Assembly (NCBI GenBank): GCA_036785325.1
Contig: JAXIVH010000005.1
Coordinates: 2,563,023-2,627,022, forward strand
Length of the DNA stretch: 64,000 nt
Direction: 5' to 3'
From: Urophycis tenuis
Lineage: Eukaryota > Chordata > Actinopteri > Gadiformes > Phycidae
Position numbers and translations under genes: made by a program
Shown here: positions 1 to 9,679 of the stretch, piece after piece
Position numbering within the stretch: the first letter of the stretch is position 1
How the letters are laid out: each line of letters begins with the position of its first letter
The notes under the pieces: generated by a model
What the model saw: only the letters and a program-made list of their open reading frames with translations
What the model was told of the DNA's origin: nothing
Databases searched by the model: none

Positions 1-116
1 TCACCAAACAGAAGAAGCTTAGCATTTGGACCATTTTTGTGCCGCGTCTACACAACGGATTTGGGTTTCTGAGACAACGCTTTATGGCTCCGGTGAATGC
101 CTTACATACTTGAAGA

Positions 117-122
117 TTTATT
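117..122 (-). terminator. Candidate distal ATMIN poly(A) signal (AATAAA)
   Basis: TTTATT on the plus strand reads AATAAA on the ATMIN strand, about 635 bp past the stop. The ATTAAA at 347-352 is a proximal alternative. Confidence 0.4.
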
Positions 123-277
123 CAAACTCATTTAGGATGGTTTTTCACAGTGATTATGCCACTTGGTACGACATATCTTCAACATGTCATGGATGCACAC
201 AGCTTGCCACCAACAATGGGTAATAATGAGGCCAGCATCAAATCAAAGTAGACGATGATCTGTACATACACTTCTCA

Positions 278-283
278 AATAAA
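278..283 (+). terminator. Plus-strand poly(A) signal of a gene entering from the left
   Basis: AATAAA is followed by a T run and a GT-rich element (290-310), the usual layout of a cleavage/polyadenylation site. No coding exon of that gene is recognisable in the window, so the gene is not named. Confidence 0.4.
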
Positions 284-755
284 GATTTTTTTGGAGGGTG
301 TGGGGGGAGGAAACACCATTACAGATTTGTGAAAATGGTGACTTGCTTTAATGCACAATAGTGTTATAATTATTAAACTGCAAATACGGACCAAGAACGG
401 CATCAACTAGTGCTTTATACAAATCAAAATATATATATATTTAAATTTTTGAAGTAAACATTTTCTAGACAAGACTCGCATACAATGTTATCCTATGTGC
501 AAATAAATATGTAAATGAGCAGGGAGTTAAAACATCATGCCCAGTGAGCTAATAAAGTGCAACTAAGCTATCTGGGTGTATGAGTGGAAATACTCAAGGA
601 CATGACTCCCTTCATGGAATGTTCATAGGGCTTCCAGATGCTCACAGCTCACCAGGACACCACTTGTAGTCCACTTGTAGCTGGGAAACAATTTAGGGCA
701 GACGTGGGTAGCAGCACACAAGAGGCCTTCGACTGTTTGGTTTGTCCGGGCGCCG

Positions 756-3700
756 TTAGAGAGCCCAAAGGCTGTCGCACGTCTGGGTTTCAACAGAACT
801 GAAGTGAGACTCCATATTCCAGGCCAGGTCAGCTGACAGGAAGTCATCCATGACCGTTTGGGTTTCGTTGCTGGTCAGAAAGAGGTGCGACAGGCCGTCC
901 GCTTGGCTGGTGATGGTTTGAGTCTCTGCGCTGCTCAGCAGCCTGGCCTGCTCCGCGTGAGGGACAGGGAGCTGGGGTGAAAGGCCAATGGGCGGCGGGG
1001 GGATGTCGGTCTGGGTCTCCGTGTCAGACGACTCTGTGCTCATGGAGAAGCTGGAGTGTCGCAGGATGCTGCCCAGCGGCATGCGGCTGCCGGCACTCAG
1101 CAGGAAGTTAAGGTCCGTTTGAGTCTGCGTGTCAAACATTTCCAGCTCGAGGTCTGTGGCCTGAGTTCGAATGTGCCCGGTGCTTTGTTCCAGTTCATCA
1201 AGCAGGAGGAAGTCCGTCTGGGTCTGGATGTCCAGGGACTCCAGCGGCGTGTCACTACCCAGTCCCCTGAGCTCACTCTCCTCCGTTTGGGTCTGTATGT
1301 GCACAGTATTAAGGAACTCTTCAAAGTCAAAGTCTATACCTGTGTGCTGGTCCTGAACAGAGTCCAGTCCCTGCCCACAGCCTGTAGTGGTATCGTCAAG
1401 CACCTGGTGGCCCGACATCGAGTCAGATAGGATGTTCTCCAGGTCGTGAAGGAGGGTCATCGTCTGGGTCTGGTTGTCCGACATGCTATTTGAGTTGAGC
1501 TCATCAGTCTGCACACCGAAACACATAGGCCCTGCAGACTTCACGTCCTCATAGAGACTGTCGACTCCTGTGGCTGTGGATTGCTCTAAGGCCAGAGAAG
1601 TCTGTGTGGAGACACTGAGAAAGTCACCAGCAAACAGGTCAGAACACATTACAGCCTGGTCTACCTGAACCCTCTCCCTCGACTGCGAAGCCGCACCTGG
1701 GCAGCTTGTCTGGGTTTGCCTGGATGTTGGGGCAGAAAGAGACAGGGCGGAGCAGGGTATTTGGCTGAGGCAGAGACTGTCTGTTTGAGCGCCAATAGTG
1801 GATTTAGCTTTGGTGGAGGAGAACGTCTGAGTTTCCACACTGATGGGTAGAAGGACCTCGGTGCTCACACTTATGTCCGTCTGGGAACAAGAAGACACCG
1901 GTGACTCGCCAACAGCACACATTCCCATACCTACACCAACTCCGGCCCCTAAGGGCATTCGAGATAGGCATGATATGTCCGTCTGAATGTTTGTGGATGT
2001 GCTTCTGCCATGAAGACCTCCAAGGCTGCTGGCTGGTTCCTCTGAGCACAAGGGCTCTAGACTCACCTGCACCCCAGTGCTGATGGGTCCAAGGCTAGAA
2101 CGGGAGGCAAGGAAGCTCTCCTTGAAGCCCAGGGCTTTGGAGTCCAGGTGTGGCACCATTGCCTGTGGCAGCAGCTGAAGCGTGCTGAGGGAGCCCTTGC
2201 TGTCCACAGTAAGCACAACGGACCTCAGAGCGCCACTTTCTGTGGACGGCACTAGGACAGGAACGTGGGTCAGCTGCATCACCGGGAAATTGACCAGTTC
2301 CATCTTGGGCTTAGGTAGGAGGATTTTTTTGTGGCTTCTCTGAAGGTATGACATTGGACTAGTTGTGTCTGGTGCATGACCATTTGAGTCGTCAGAAAAA
2401 CAGCCCACTGATAACTCCTGATTGGCACTTAGATTTTGACATGTTGACTCGTTGGGCCTAACCTTCACAGAGCTGCTTATCAATTTCTCCATCTTGCGTT
2501 TCTTTACCGGGGGAATCCTTGAATGCAAGAGAGCAACATTGGGAATGAATACAAGAGAATGAAAGATGACACCCTTCATTTATGCTTGTTGTTAACGTTA
2601 GACTTGTAGTTTGCATACCTGTGTTCTGTGGGGAGCTCATGTCCCGTTCTGTAGATGTGAGACAACAATGCAGCCCTACTTGCATATGGGCATCCACATG
2701 TGCAACGGTAGGTTTTCCCACAATCCTCCATGTGTCTCCTCAGGTCCCACTCTGTACTGTAGCCATTGTTGCATTTGGAACACTTGTGCTTCTTCTCTGC
2801 ATGCATTTTCATAAAGTGCTGGAAAAACAACAACAATATACTGTGTGATTCGAAAAAGGACTAATAGTGGCACGCATGAATGTTTGACTGATCAATCTAA
2901 GAAAACAAGCAAGAAAAAACTGGAAATGTTCTGAGATTCAATAGAAACTATAGGGAATGCCTTACTTGTTTAACCAGTGAAAACTGTGAGAATGGTCTAT
3001 TAGGGCCCCTGGGACATCCCAGAATAGGACAACTGTAGAGCTTCTGGGATGCAGTCAGGTCTTTCCTAATGGTAGGGTTGACAAGGCCTTCCTGATGGTA
3101 AACATGACACAAAGAGACTTGCATTATTTTCACATCCAAATCAAAAGATTTGTTTTCTAGAACACCATCATTTCATCATGCTGAATTTCTGCAGACGAGG
3201 ACGATTTGAAAAGCAAATTGGAAAGTTCTGATTTTCAACACTGAGTTGACAGAAATTAAAAGACACTTGAATATAATATTTCTAATAACTAATTACTTAT
3301 TTCACCATCTTTTTTACGGAAAGATGGGAGCCTGGTTGTTGGGCTTAGGTGAGGTTTTTCACCTCAACAACATTATTATGTATGTGATAATACACATTAG
3401 AATAGGTATAATGTTAAATATGGTTAATTGTATTATATTTGTTTGTTCCATCTATCCTCGGTTTGTCGATAGGCCGGTTCCATCATATTCAACAATGAAT
3501 ATCACCTATTTTGGCCTATGGTCTTTGCATACTCAAAGCAGCACGGTATTTCAAATGCATGAAGAGACAATCACCAAGGTCACACAAACCAGAACCGATG
3601 GAGAAGAAACAAAAAGGGTATTGGATTCCAAACACATTATTGTGTCCTTAAACAAATGTATTGCTCTGATGTGCCAATCAAGACAGTGGGCTTTCCAATG

Positions 3701-6024
3701 CACTGTGTTCCATCATTCCACCACGGCAGCCACCCATAGCTTGCTGCACTGGAGCATTACACAGACAACTGAACAAAGCACGTGATATGACATTGCCACA
3801 GGCCAACCAATAGGACATTTTGTTCACTGGTAATGCTTTCTGTTAATTAAAGGGACATTACACATGTAATTTCAGGGGAAAATGCTTTAATAAACATCTC
3901 TTCATTTATTTGATTCCTATTAATTTTCTTTTTCCTACCCAAAGAAAAGATTAGATCTTAGAAGTGAAATCCTAAAAGGTTGCAGCTAATAAAAGGGTAA
4001 TTTTCTCATCAGAAATTGCTGCATTTGTGAGTCCACTTAATGGTATTGCATTTGCACACAAGTTATGGTTAAAGAGATAGCTCAAAATTTTGGACATAGG
4101 ACCTCATTTCCAAGTTAGCCTGTGTGTTATTTATCATTGGAGACGTTTAACAAATTTCATTCAGTTCTTCTAGTTGCAGAGTTCGGCAAATAAATTATAA
4201 TGCCAGACTATCGATGCATGATGTCTGTGTTGATAGAAAAATTTTAGAAATAAAACCAACCTTGCATGGCATTGCATTTTAAGGGACTTGTGTCTCAGCA
4301 GCAGCGTTATACTTCCTGGTAATAGGCTACAGCAGCGGCGGACTGATATTACCTAGGTTACCGGCAGAAACTAGTCCCTCAAAATGCAGTGATTCGTGCG
4401 ATATGAGGTATTTCTAACATTATTCTATCAACACAGACATTTACATCGATAGTCTGACGTTATAATTTATTTGCCTTTGGTGTACTGTGGAGTGGGTAAG
4501 ACTGTTTTTATTAGCAGGCTAGCCGAAACCGTTGACTTGTGCTAGCCTAGCACCAGTGAACTCTGGAAATAGAAGAACTGAATTAAATCTGTTTAAAACG
4601 TCTCCAATGATAATTAACACACAGGCTTACTTGGAAATGCGGTCCTATGTCCAAAATTCTGAACTACCCCTTTAAGGACCTGCATTGATAAACCACCTTG
4701 GATCGACCTGACAAAAAAAAAAAAAATCTGTCTCAACCATTACTGGCATGGACCCATCCAACAGAAATGCTCTGGAACAACAATTTGCATAGTGGTGGAC
4801 AAGGTCACTTGCATTTGCTGCATCACTTGAGTTCAGCTGACAAACATTTAATGCAGTGTGGAGTGTTATGGAGCAGATAAAAACCAATAAGTATGCTTAA
4901 AGTGAAATGTATTTTAGTAGCCTTTGGCTGCATTGTATGACAATGGTTCTAGTTGTTATGAACTCCCTTTAACCTAAAGGATTTCCAAATATGCAAATCT
5001 AATTTAAATATGTTTCGTGTGTGAATGCGCTACAATATTATCTAATCATTGGTGATGATAGAACAGCACCATATAAGCACCCTGATATAGAACTTGATAT
5101 ACAACAACACACTCACACTCATTGGTTTAATGGATTTAACTATTATTTTTGGGCAACTTAGTCCGTTTCAAAATGTAGATTAGTCACTTCAAGGTCAAAG
5201 TCAAGATCTGGGAAATTGTATGGAAGTAGACATTTCTATTCTTGAAAAGCATGTGTTGTAGGGGGTGTGATATTTAGAAGAAAAAAACCCTATTATTCAG
5301 GATAAGTGCCTTGAAGGTATGGCAATGTTGCAGGGAACCGGATGTGAACCAACACAACCATTTCTCCTCAAGTCTCTCCCAACATTACCAACAACACATC
5401 TTACTACGCTCATCAATCTGACATTCATTCAGCAAGGCTTCGGCCACAAAGTTCTCAGGGATAAATTAAAAGCCCCATTCACCTTTTGGAACAGAGAACT
5501 TGGTGTGTTAAAGGGACAAAAGACACATTTCCCAGGAGACAAAACGGGAGATTGACTCACTGTGACTCCCACACTTGGAATTAGTCTTGTTGCTCAATAC
5601 GCACTGTTGTTGCCGAATTGATGAGTGCAGAAATCACGCGAAAAGCAGCAGCAACGCATTGCATAGTGATGTTTAGTGTGGGTTAGCAACATTGACACCG
5701 CCTCATCACAACATCAGGTTAGCATTATGTTATACAAGACGTTTCCCCGGCTCCAAATGCGGTGTGGGTGAGTAACAAACACACCATTACCTTTACTCTG
5801 TGAGATTTCACCAGATGCATGTTCAACGCAGGTGTGTTGGGCAGGATTTTCCCACAGCTCTCCACGGTGCAGAGTATGTTCGTCCTCACTTCTTTGGTCA
5901 GCTCCGTGATAGACGGCGTTATGATTTCCCGAGACTGCGAAGCAGACGACTCTTCGTTGGATTTGGGACCTCCTACAGAAGCACTGGCTTTGTGGTTCAC
6001 TTTCCCAGACGCACAGGCAGCCAT
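756..6024 (-). CDS. atmin: ATMIN/ASCIZ zinc-finger transcription factor, complete in 4 exons
   Basis: CDS exons on the minus strand: 5791-6024, 2966-3091, 2619-2818 and 756-2517 (2322 nt, about 773 residues). Junctions follow GT-AG and keep one open frame. The start MAACASG matches the MAAS-type start of the mammalian protein, although the Ala/Pro-rich N-terminus is shorter (human about 823). Residues about 40-80 carry the first C2H2 finger (CTVESCGKILPN...HLVKSH). Exons 2-3 carry the rest of the finger array (CPILGCPRGP, HKCSKCNNGYSTEWDLRRH, CTCGCPYAS...HIYRTGH). A basic PVKKRKM patch, a likely nuclear signal, opens exon 4. The remainder is a Ser/Gln/Thr-rich activation region with about a dozen TQT motifs (SVETQTF, NQTQTM, DTQTQTDLNF, SSVETQTC). 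Known for the family: it activates the dynein light chain gene DYNLL1, and LC8 binding to the TQT sites feeds back on that activity; it also interacts with ATM signalling. Identification is from recalled homology and is very strong. Confidence 0.97.
3092..5790 (-). other. ATMIN intron 1
   Basis: An intron of about 2.7 kb between the first zinc-finger exon (donor AAG|GTAATG) and exon 2 (acceptor CATCAG|GAAGGC). Apart from the MITE at 4069-4675 it is unremarkable AT-rich sequence. A plus-strand ORF at 3246-3785 (179 codons) lacks any recognisable domain and is judged to be chance. Confidence 0.8.
4069..4675. mobile_element. Palindromic MITE with TTAA ends (T2/piggyBac-like)
   Basis: The element lies in ATMIN intron 1. 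The left end TTAAAGAGATAG and the reverse complement of the right end, TTAAAGGGGTAG, match. The inverted repeat continues inwards for about 190 bp on the left (4069-4256) and about 270 bp on the right (4405-4675), through GGACATAGGACC, CATTGGAGACGTTT and TCAGTTCTTCTA. The right arm holds about 83 bp that the left arm lacks. The centre is also palindromic (about 4272-4300 against 4365-4390). TTAAAGGRR ends with a TTAA target are known for T2-type MITEs of fish and frogs. No transposase is encoded. Confidence 0.8.
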
Positions 6025-6175
6025 GTTTCTCGGTTGACAACAGCTAGCTCGCAGTGCAGAACGCCCAGTAGCCGCCTGTACACACGTTTGCCATTTAACA
6101 CCTCAACGCCGGATGCTAACCAGTGCAGTCGCCACCACCGTGTATATAAACGCTCACTACCGACCAGTCGCTCTC

Positions 6176-6187
6176 TGCGCATGCGCA
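6176..6187. promoter_or_regulatory. NRF1-type palindrome in the ATMIN promoter
   Basis: TGCGCATGCGCA lies about 150 bp upstream of the ATMIN start codon and matches the NRF1 consensus (GCGCATGCGC) on both strands. The surrounding 6025-6230 region is GC- and CpG-rich with no coding content, as expected for a housekeeping promoter and 5' UTR. Confidence 0.6.
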
Positions 6188-6229
6188 ATCTTTACCAGCG
6201 AGCGCAGCGTGTTGTTGACCGTGGCGTGT

Positions 6230-6600
6230 AATGTTAATTAAATAGATACAAAATTGTATTACATCAGATGAAGGGCAAACCCGTGCTTTTTGCATGGGTT
6301 TATACTATATGCAAACTAATTATGAAAATCAATCATGAAATCAGCGAGTGCCCGGAGGCCGACGTCACATCCGGTATTATTTACAGCATAATCAAAAAAC
6401 CTAAAATTCATTCTAGTCAAAGGGATACACTTGAAGTATCTTACATTAACAAATAAGAAAAACGTTCATTATTGTTTATTGTAAACTCGTTGTGCTTGTA
6501 TTGATATGTAAACCACTGTCATGAGCTAGATTGTAGGCATGTTAATCTGGTTTATATAATCTAAATACAAATGAGTGAAAAACGGCTCATACATTCCTTA
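6230..6600. other. Spacer between the ATMIN promoter and the CENPN 3' end
   Basis: The two genes lie head to tail on the minus strand with less than 600 bp between the ATMIN start and the CENPN poly(A) region. The spacer is AT-rich and no other feature is seen in it. Confidence 0.6.
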
Positions 6601-6630
6601 CAAGGCATTTAGACAAATATATTTGACAGG

Positions 6631-6636
6631 TTTATT
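6631..6636 (-). terminator. CENPN poly(A) signal
   Basis: TTTATT on the plus strand reads AATAAA on the gene strand, about 190 bp beyond the CENPN stop. This gives a short 3' UTR (about 6610-6824). Confidence 0.6.
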
Positions 6637-6824
6637 ACACATATTTCACTCAAGAAACATAGCACATTAGATATTGCAAAAAAGAAAAATATTATTAAAA
6701 ACACAATAGAACATAGAAATCTTGAAAAGTCAGCCTTACAAGAGGTCTGGGTATCTGATATAAACACACTAAAACTACACCAAAATGCAAGACAGTATCT
6801 TTTTAAAAAAAATCAATCGGTGTC

Positions 6825-9276
6825 TTAGCTGACATCCTTTGGATGGGGTGTTTGAGATGGAGGGTTAGGACCTTTGTCAGTGATCACAAAATGATTCCTT
6901 CCTTTCTGGGAGATAGATGACAACATTGGTGTGACAGGGGTTGAAGCTATTCCTGAAAAAGAGGGGGAAAGGCAGTTTATAATGCAATATAAAAGACAAT
7001 GCTTCTAATAACAGCCATGTAATGCATGTACCGGTAATGCATCGTTGCCACCTAGTGGCAGGCTAAAAGACAATTATTTGCGGATACTTTTCTGACCTCT
7101 CATTGCACTGTGTCGGAGTGACTCCAGAATATTGGTGCTGGAAAACGTAACAACACATCTGAATGGTTGTTCTCTTTCAGTCATGGTTTTGTTGGTCTTG
7201 TCCTTTAACTTTGTCTCCAGCTGTGGATGGTAATCAGAAAATAATGTTATTTTTTAATTAAATTATACATTACATTGTAATCTCTCTTATATTATTTGCG
7301 TAATACCTTGTAGGTGGCCTTTTGCAGTTCAGGTAATGCGCCACCACCAAATGCCTCACAAGCCATCTGAAGTCTGGCATCAGACTGCTCAGCTTGTTCA
7401 CGCGCTATCTGGGGGTCTATGAAAGAATGAAAGAATGAATGAATGAATGAATGGATGAATGGATGAAATAATGTATTGTAATACTAGACACTACCACAAG
7501 CCTTAGTGTAACATACCAACCGTATTTTGTCTGAAATGTATATTGCTTAAGCCTACATACTTGAGATGATTTGGTTCTTTTCCCCAAGAGGCAGCTGATG
7601 CTTGCCGGGAAAGACCTACAATTAGACACAACGCAGCTTAGTTAAAAATTCTAATATGCATCCATCCTGGTTTAGGACATAGGAATTGATTAATTTCAAT
7701 ACAGAAGAAACATAAGGGATAAGACAGACAAGACTCTGCCCAAGAGGGATGCCGAGAGACAGATATGTGGGTCAGCATGCAACTCCCCAATAATCAATTC
7801 TGGAATAACAGACACCATTACGTATACTTACTCTGAAAACACCTTGTCAAACCTATTCAATACAAAAATGAATGTAAGAGTATAAACCATCGAACCTGTT
7901 GAAATTGCTTCATCAGTAGATCCCTGATGGCAGTGAGTTTCCGACCACTGAGGTTAGCATCCTTAAAAGAGCTATATCTGGTAGCGAGAACCAAGGCCTG
8001 GAACATGGATTAGAAGGTTTTTAGGTTTACGTTGTAATGACTTGCCCTCCTGAATTGCATTCAATAACGTTGCTATTTGTCGTTAACATCAGGGCATACT
8101 TGGGATAACAGAGGCATTTTTTTCACAGCCACGTTGGTCATAAACACGTAGGGCGTCTGGAGATGATGAACCACATATGTAGGCTTCAGGTGGTTGGGCT
8201 GGAAGGAGCTGTCCCCCCAGGCAATTCGTATCCAGACTGCCTGGTCTGTATGCTTCTTGATTTTGATAGACACCTGAAAACACAAAATCAGCAGGTTTGG
8301 CAATTATGCATGTTCACCCCATGAATGGGATCCACCATGTTGCTGATCCTGTAAGGGCTTGGCTCTTACATGTCTAATTAGCTCATCAAGGTGAGCTTTG
8401 AATTCCTCCTTGAAGCTGGTCAGGTCTACTGAGAGAGCATCATCTGAAACAGAAATATACAGAAATAGAAATATACAAAAGTTAATGGTGTGAATGACAA
8501 CACAACACAAATCACCAGTTTAATCTGAGTACAGCCCCCTCAATAATATAACATTTGAACAAAATATGCACTCATGTCTCAGTGAAAATGGTAGTTATTG
8601 TTCTTACCTGATGGATCTATAAGCTGGTACGCATTCCAGAGCCTATGGTTCGGGTTGTCAATGACATCTTGAAAGCAGAGAGATGTTTTTGGATTACGTT
8701 CCTAATGATCACAATTTCATACATAGTTTGAGCTTCATAAAAAAAAGTAACTTACAAATCATCTCCAGCTCTGTGAAGTGTTTTACTCCCAAGCCATTTT
8801 CCTGAGAACATACGTATTGCATTCATGTTAGGACATGAAAGAACATCCACACAAGCAGTTTACATGACATATACATGGCCCAACATAAATCACACACTTA
8901 TGTACTGTGGACAAGACTAATACTTCAATATGACTCAAACTGCCTAATCTGACTGACCGTATCCTGTGATTAGGCTAACTAAACCCAAAACACGGAGGGA
9001 TACATTCTATGTCGGGGTTGAATTAAACTTGCACATGTTCAGATAAGGATGATAAGGACTTATGTCATCTATGCCAAGATGTTTTCAAATCAAACCAACA
9101 CATACTCCACAAAGGGCCAGTAGCTCGTCCGTCAACACGGACTTCGGCTGAGTGAAATCCAACAACTCTTTTTGTTCGTCGTTCAAACCACCCCACTTGC
9201 TCAGTGTTGTCTTCAGCAGCTGTGTCGGTATTATTCGTAGGAGCCGCTGTAACAGAAGTCTTGAACGGTTGTCCAT
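6825..9276 (-). CDS. cenpn: Centromere protein N, complete in 10 exons
   Basis: CDS exons on the minus strand: 9106-9276, 8756-8801, 8608-8667, 8370-8443, 8100-8273, 7896-7997, 7561-7615, 7307-7416, 7097-7220 and 6825-6952 (1044 nt, about 347 residues; human about 339). Every junction is GT-AG and phases are consistent. The N-terminal 41 residues (MDNRSRLLLQR...LLDF) align without gaps to human CENP-N, the pyrin-like domain that reads CENP-A nucleosomes. Exon 5 encodes the hallmark AVWIRIAWG and LKPTYVVHHLQTPYVF segment. Exon 9 encodes LETKLKDK and TEREQPFRCVVTFSS, matching the human LETKFKSG...REEPLRCLIKFSS that forms part of the CENP-L contact domain. Known role: inner-kinetochore CCAN component that binds CENP-A chromatin together with CENP-L. 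The last exon (ending HPKDVS) is divergent. Homology was judged from memory. Confidence 0.96.
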
Positions 9277-9450
9277 TTTTTTTTAATCAAGAAAACGAAT
9301 GTATTTCAGAGCGAAGCTGTAGTGTAAATGCAGACTGCGAGAATTTCCAAACAAGCGCCATCGGCCGAGTGCACGGATGGACCAATCACGTTGCTTCGGG
9401 AAATATACGCGGAAAATTGTTGCGCCCCCTTTCGTGCCGGAGTAGTATAG
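9277..9450 (-). promoter_or_regulatory. CENPN promoter and 5' UTR with CCAAT box
   Basis: This moderately GC-rich stretch lies directly upstream of the CENPN start. A CCAAT (NF-Y type) motif is at 9382-9386, and a GGCGC followed after four bases by TTTGGA (minus strand, around 9345-9362) comes one base short of the CDE/CHR arrangement of cell-cycle promoters. The transcription start is not defined by the sequence. Confidence 0.45.
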
Positions 9451-9499
9451 ACTTGTTTTCCATTAAATAATCTGAAAGTAATGCTAATTATTTCTGAAA

Positions 9500-9676
9500 T
9501 ACATAACCATCAAATGTTCCATTAATGTATGTAATGTCCATTAATGTATGTAATGTCCATTAATTGTCTGTATGTAAGTTAATTGTTAATTGTTAATTGT
9601 TAATTGTTAATTGTTAATTGTTAATTGTTAATAGTTAATTGTTAATTGTTAATTGTTTATGGTTAATTGTTAATTG
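9500..9676. repeat. Short tandem repeats: about 20-bp unit, then a TTAATTG heptamer array
   Basis: ATGTCCATTAATGTATGTA-like units recur two to three times (9514-9565). About a dozen copies of a 7-bp TTAATTG unit follow (about 9580-9676), some with single-base changes. Confidence 0.85.
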
Positions 9677-9679
9677 TAG

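Larger units (their letters stand above)
1..755 (-). other. ATMIN 3' UTR, overlapping a convergent plus-strand 3' end
   Basis: AT-rich sequence after the ATMIN stop codon, with no coding ORF of note. Minus-strand poly(A) signal candidates are ATTAAA (347-352) and AATAAA (117-122). The plus strand carries its own AATAAA at 278-283 followed by a T- and GT-rich stretch, which suggests that a neighbouring plus-strand gene ends here. The short plus-strand ORF at 26-223 has no recognisable similarity and is not called. Confidence 0.6.

Noticed and set aside
3246..3785. 179-codon plus-strand ORF in ATMIN intron 1
   Set aside because: No domain, no signal peptide pattern, ordinary composition and no splice context; explained by chance in AT-rich intron.
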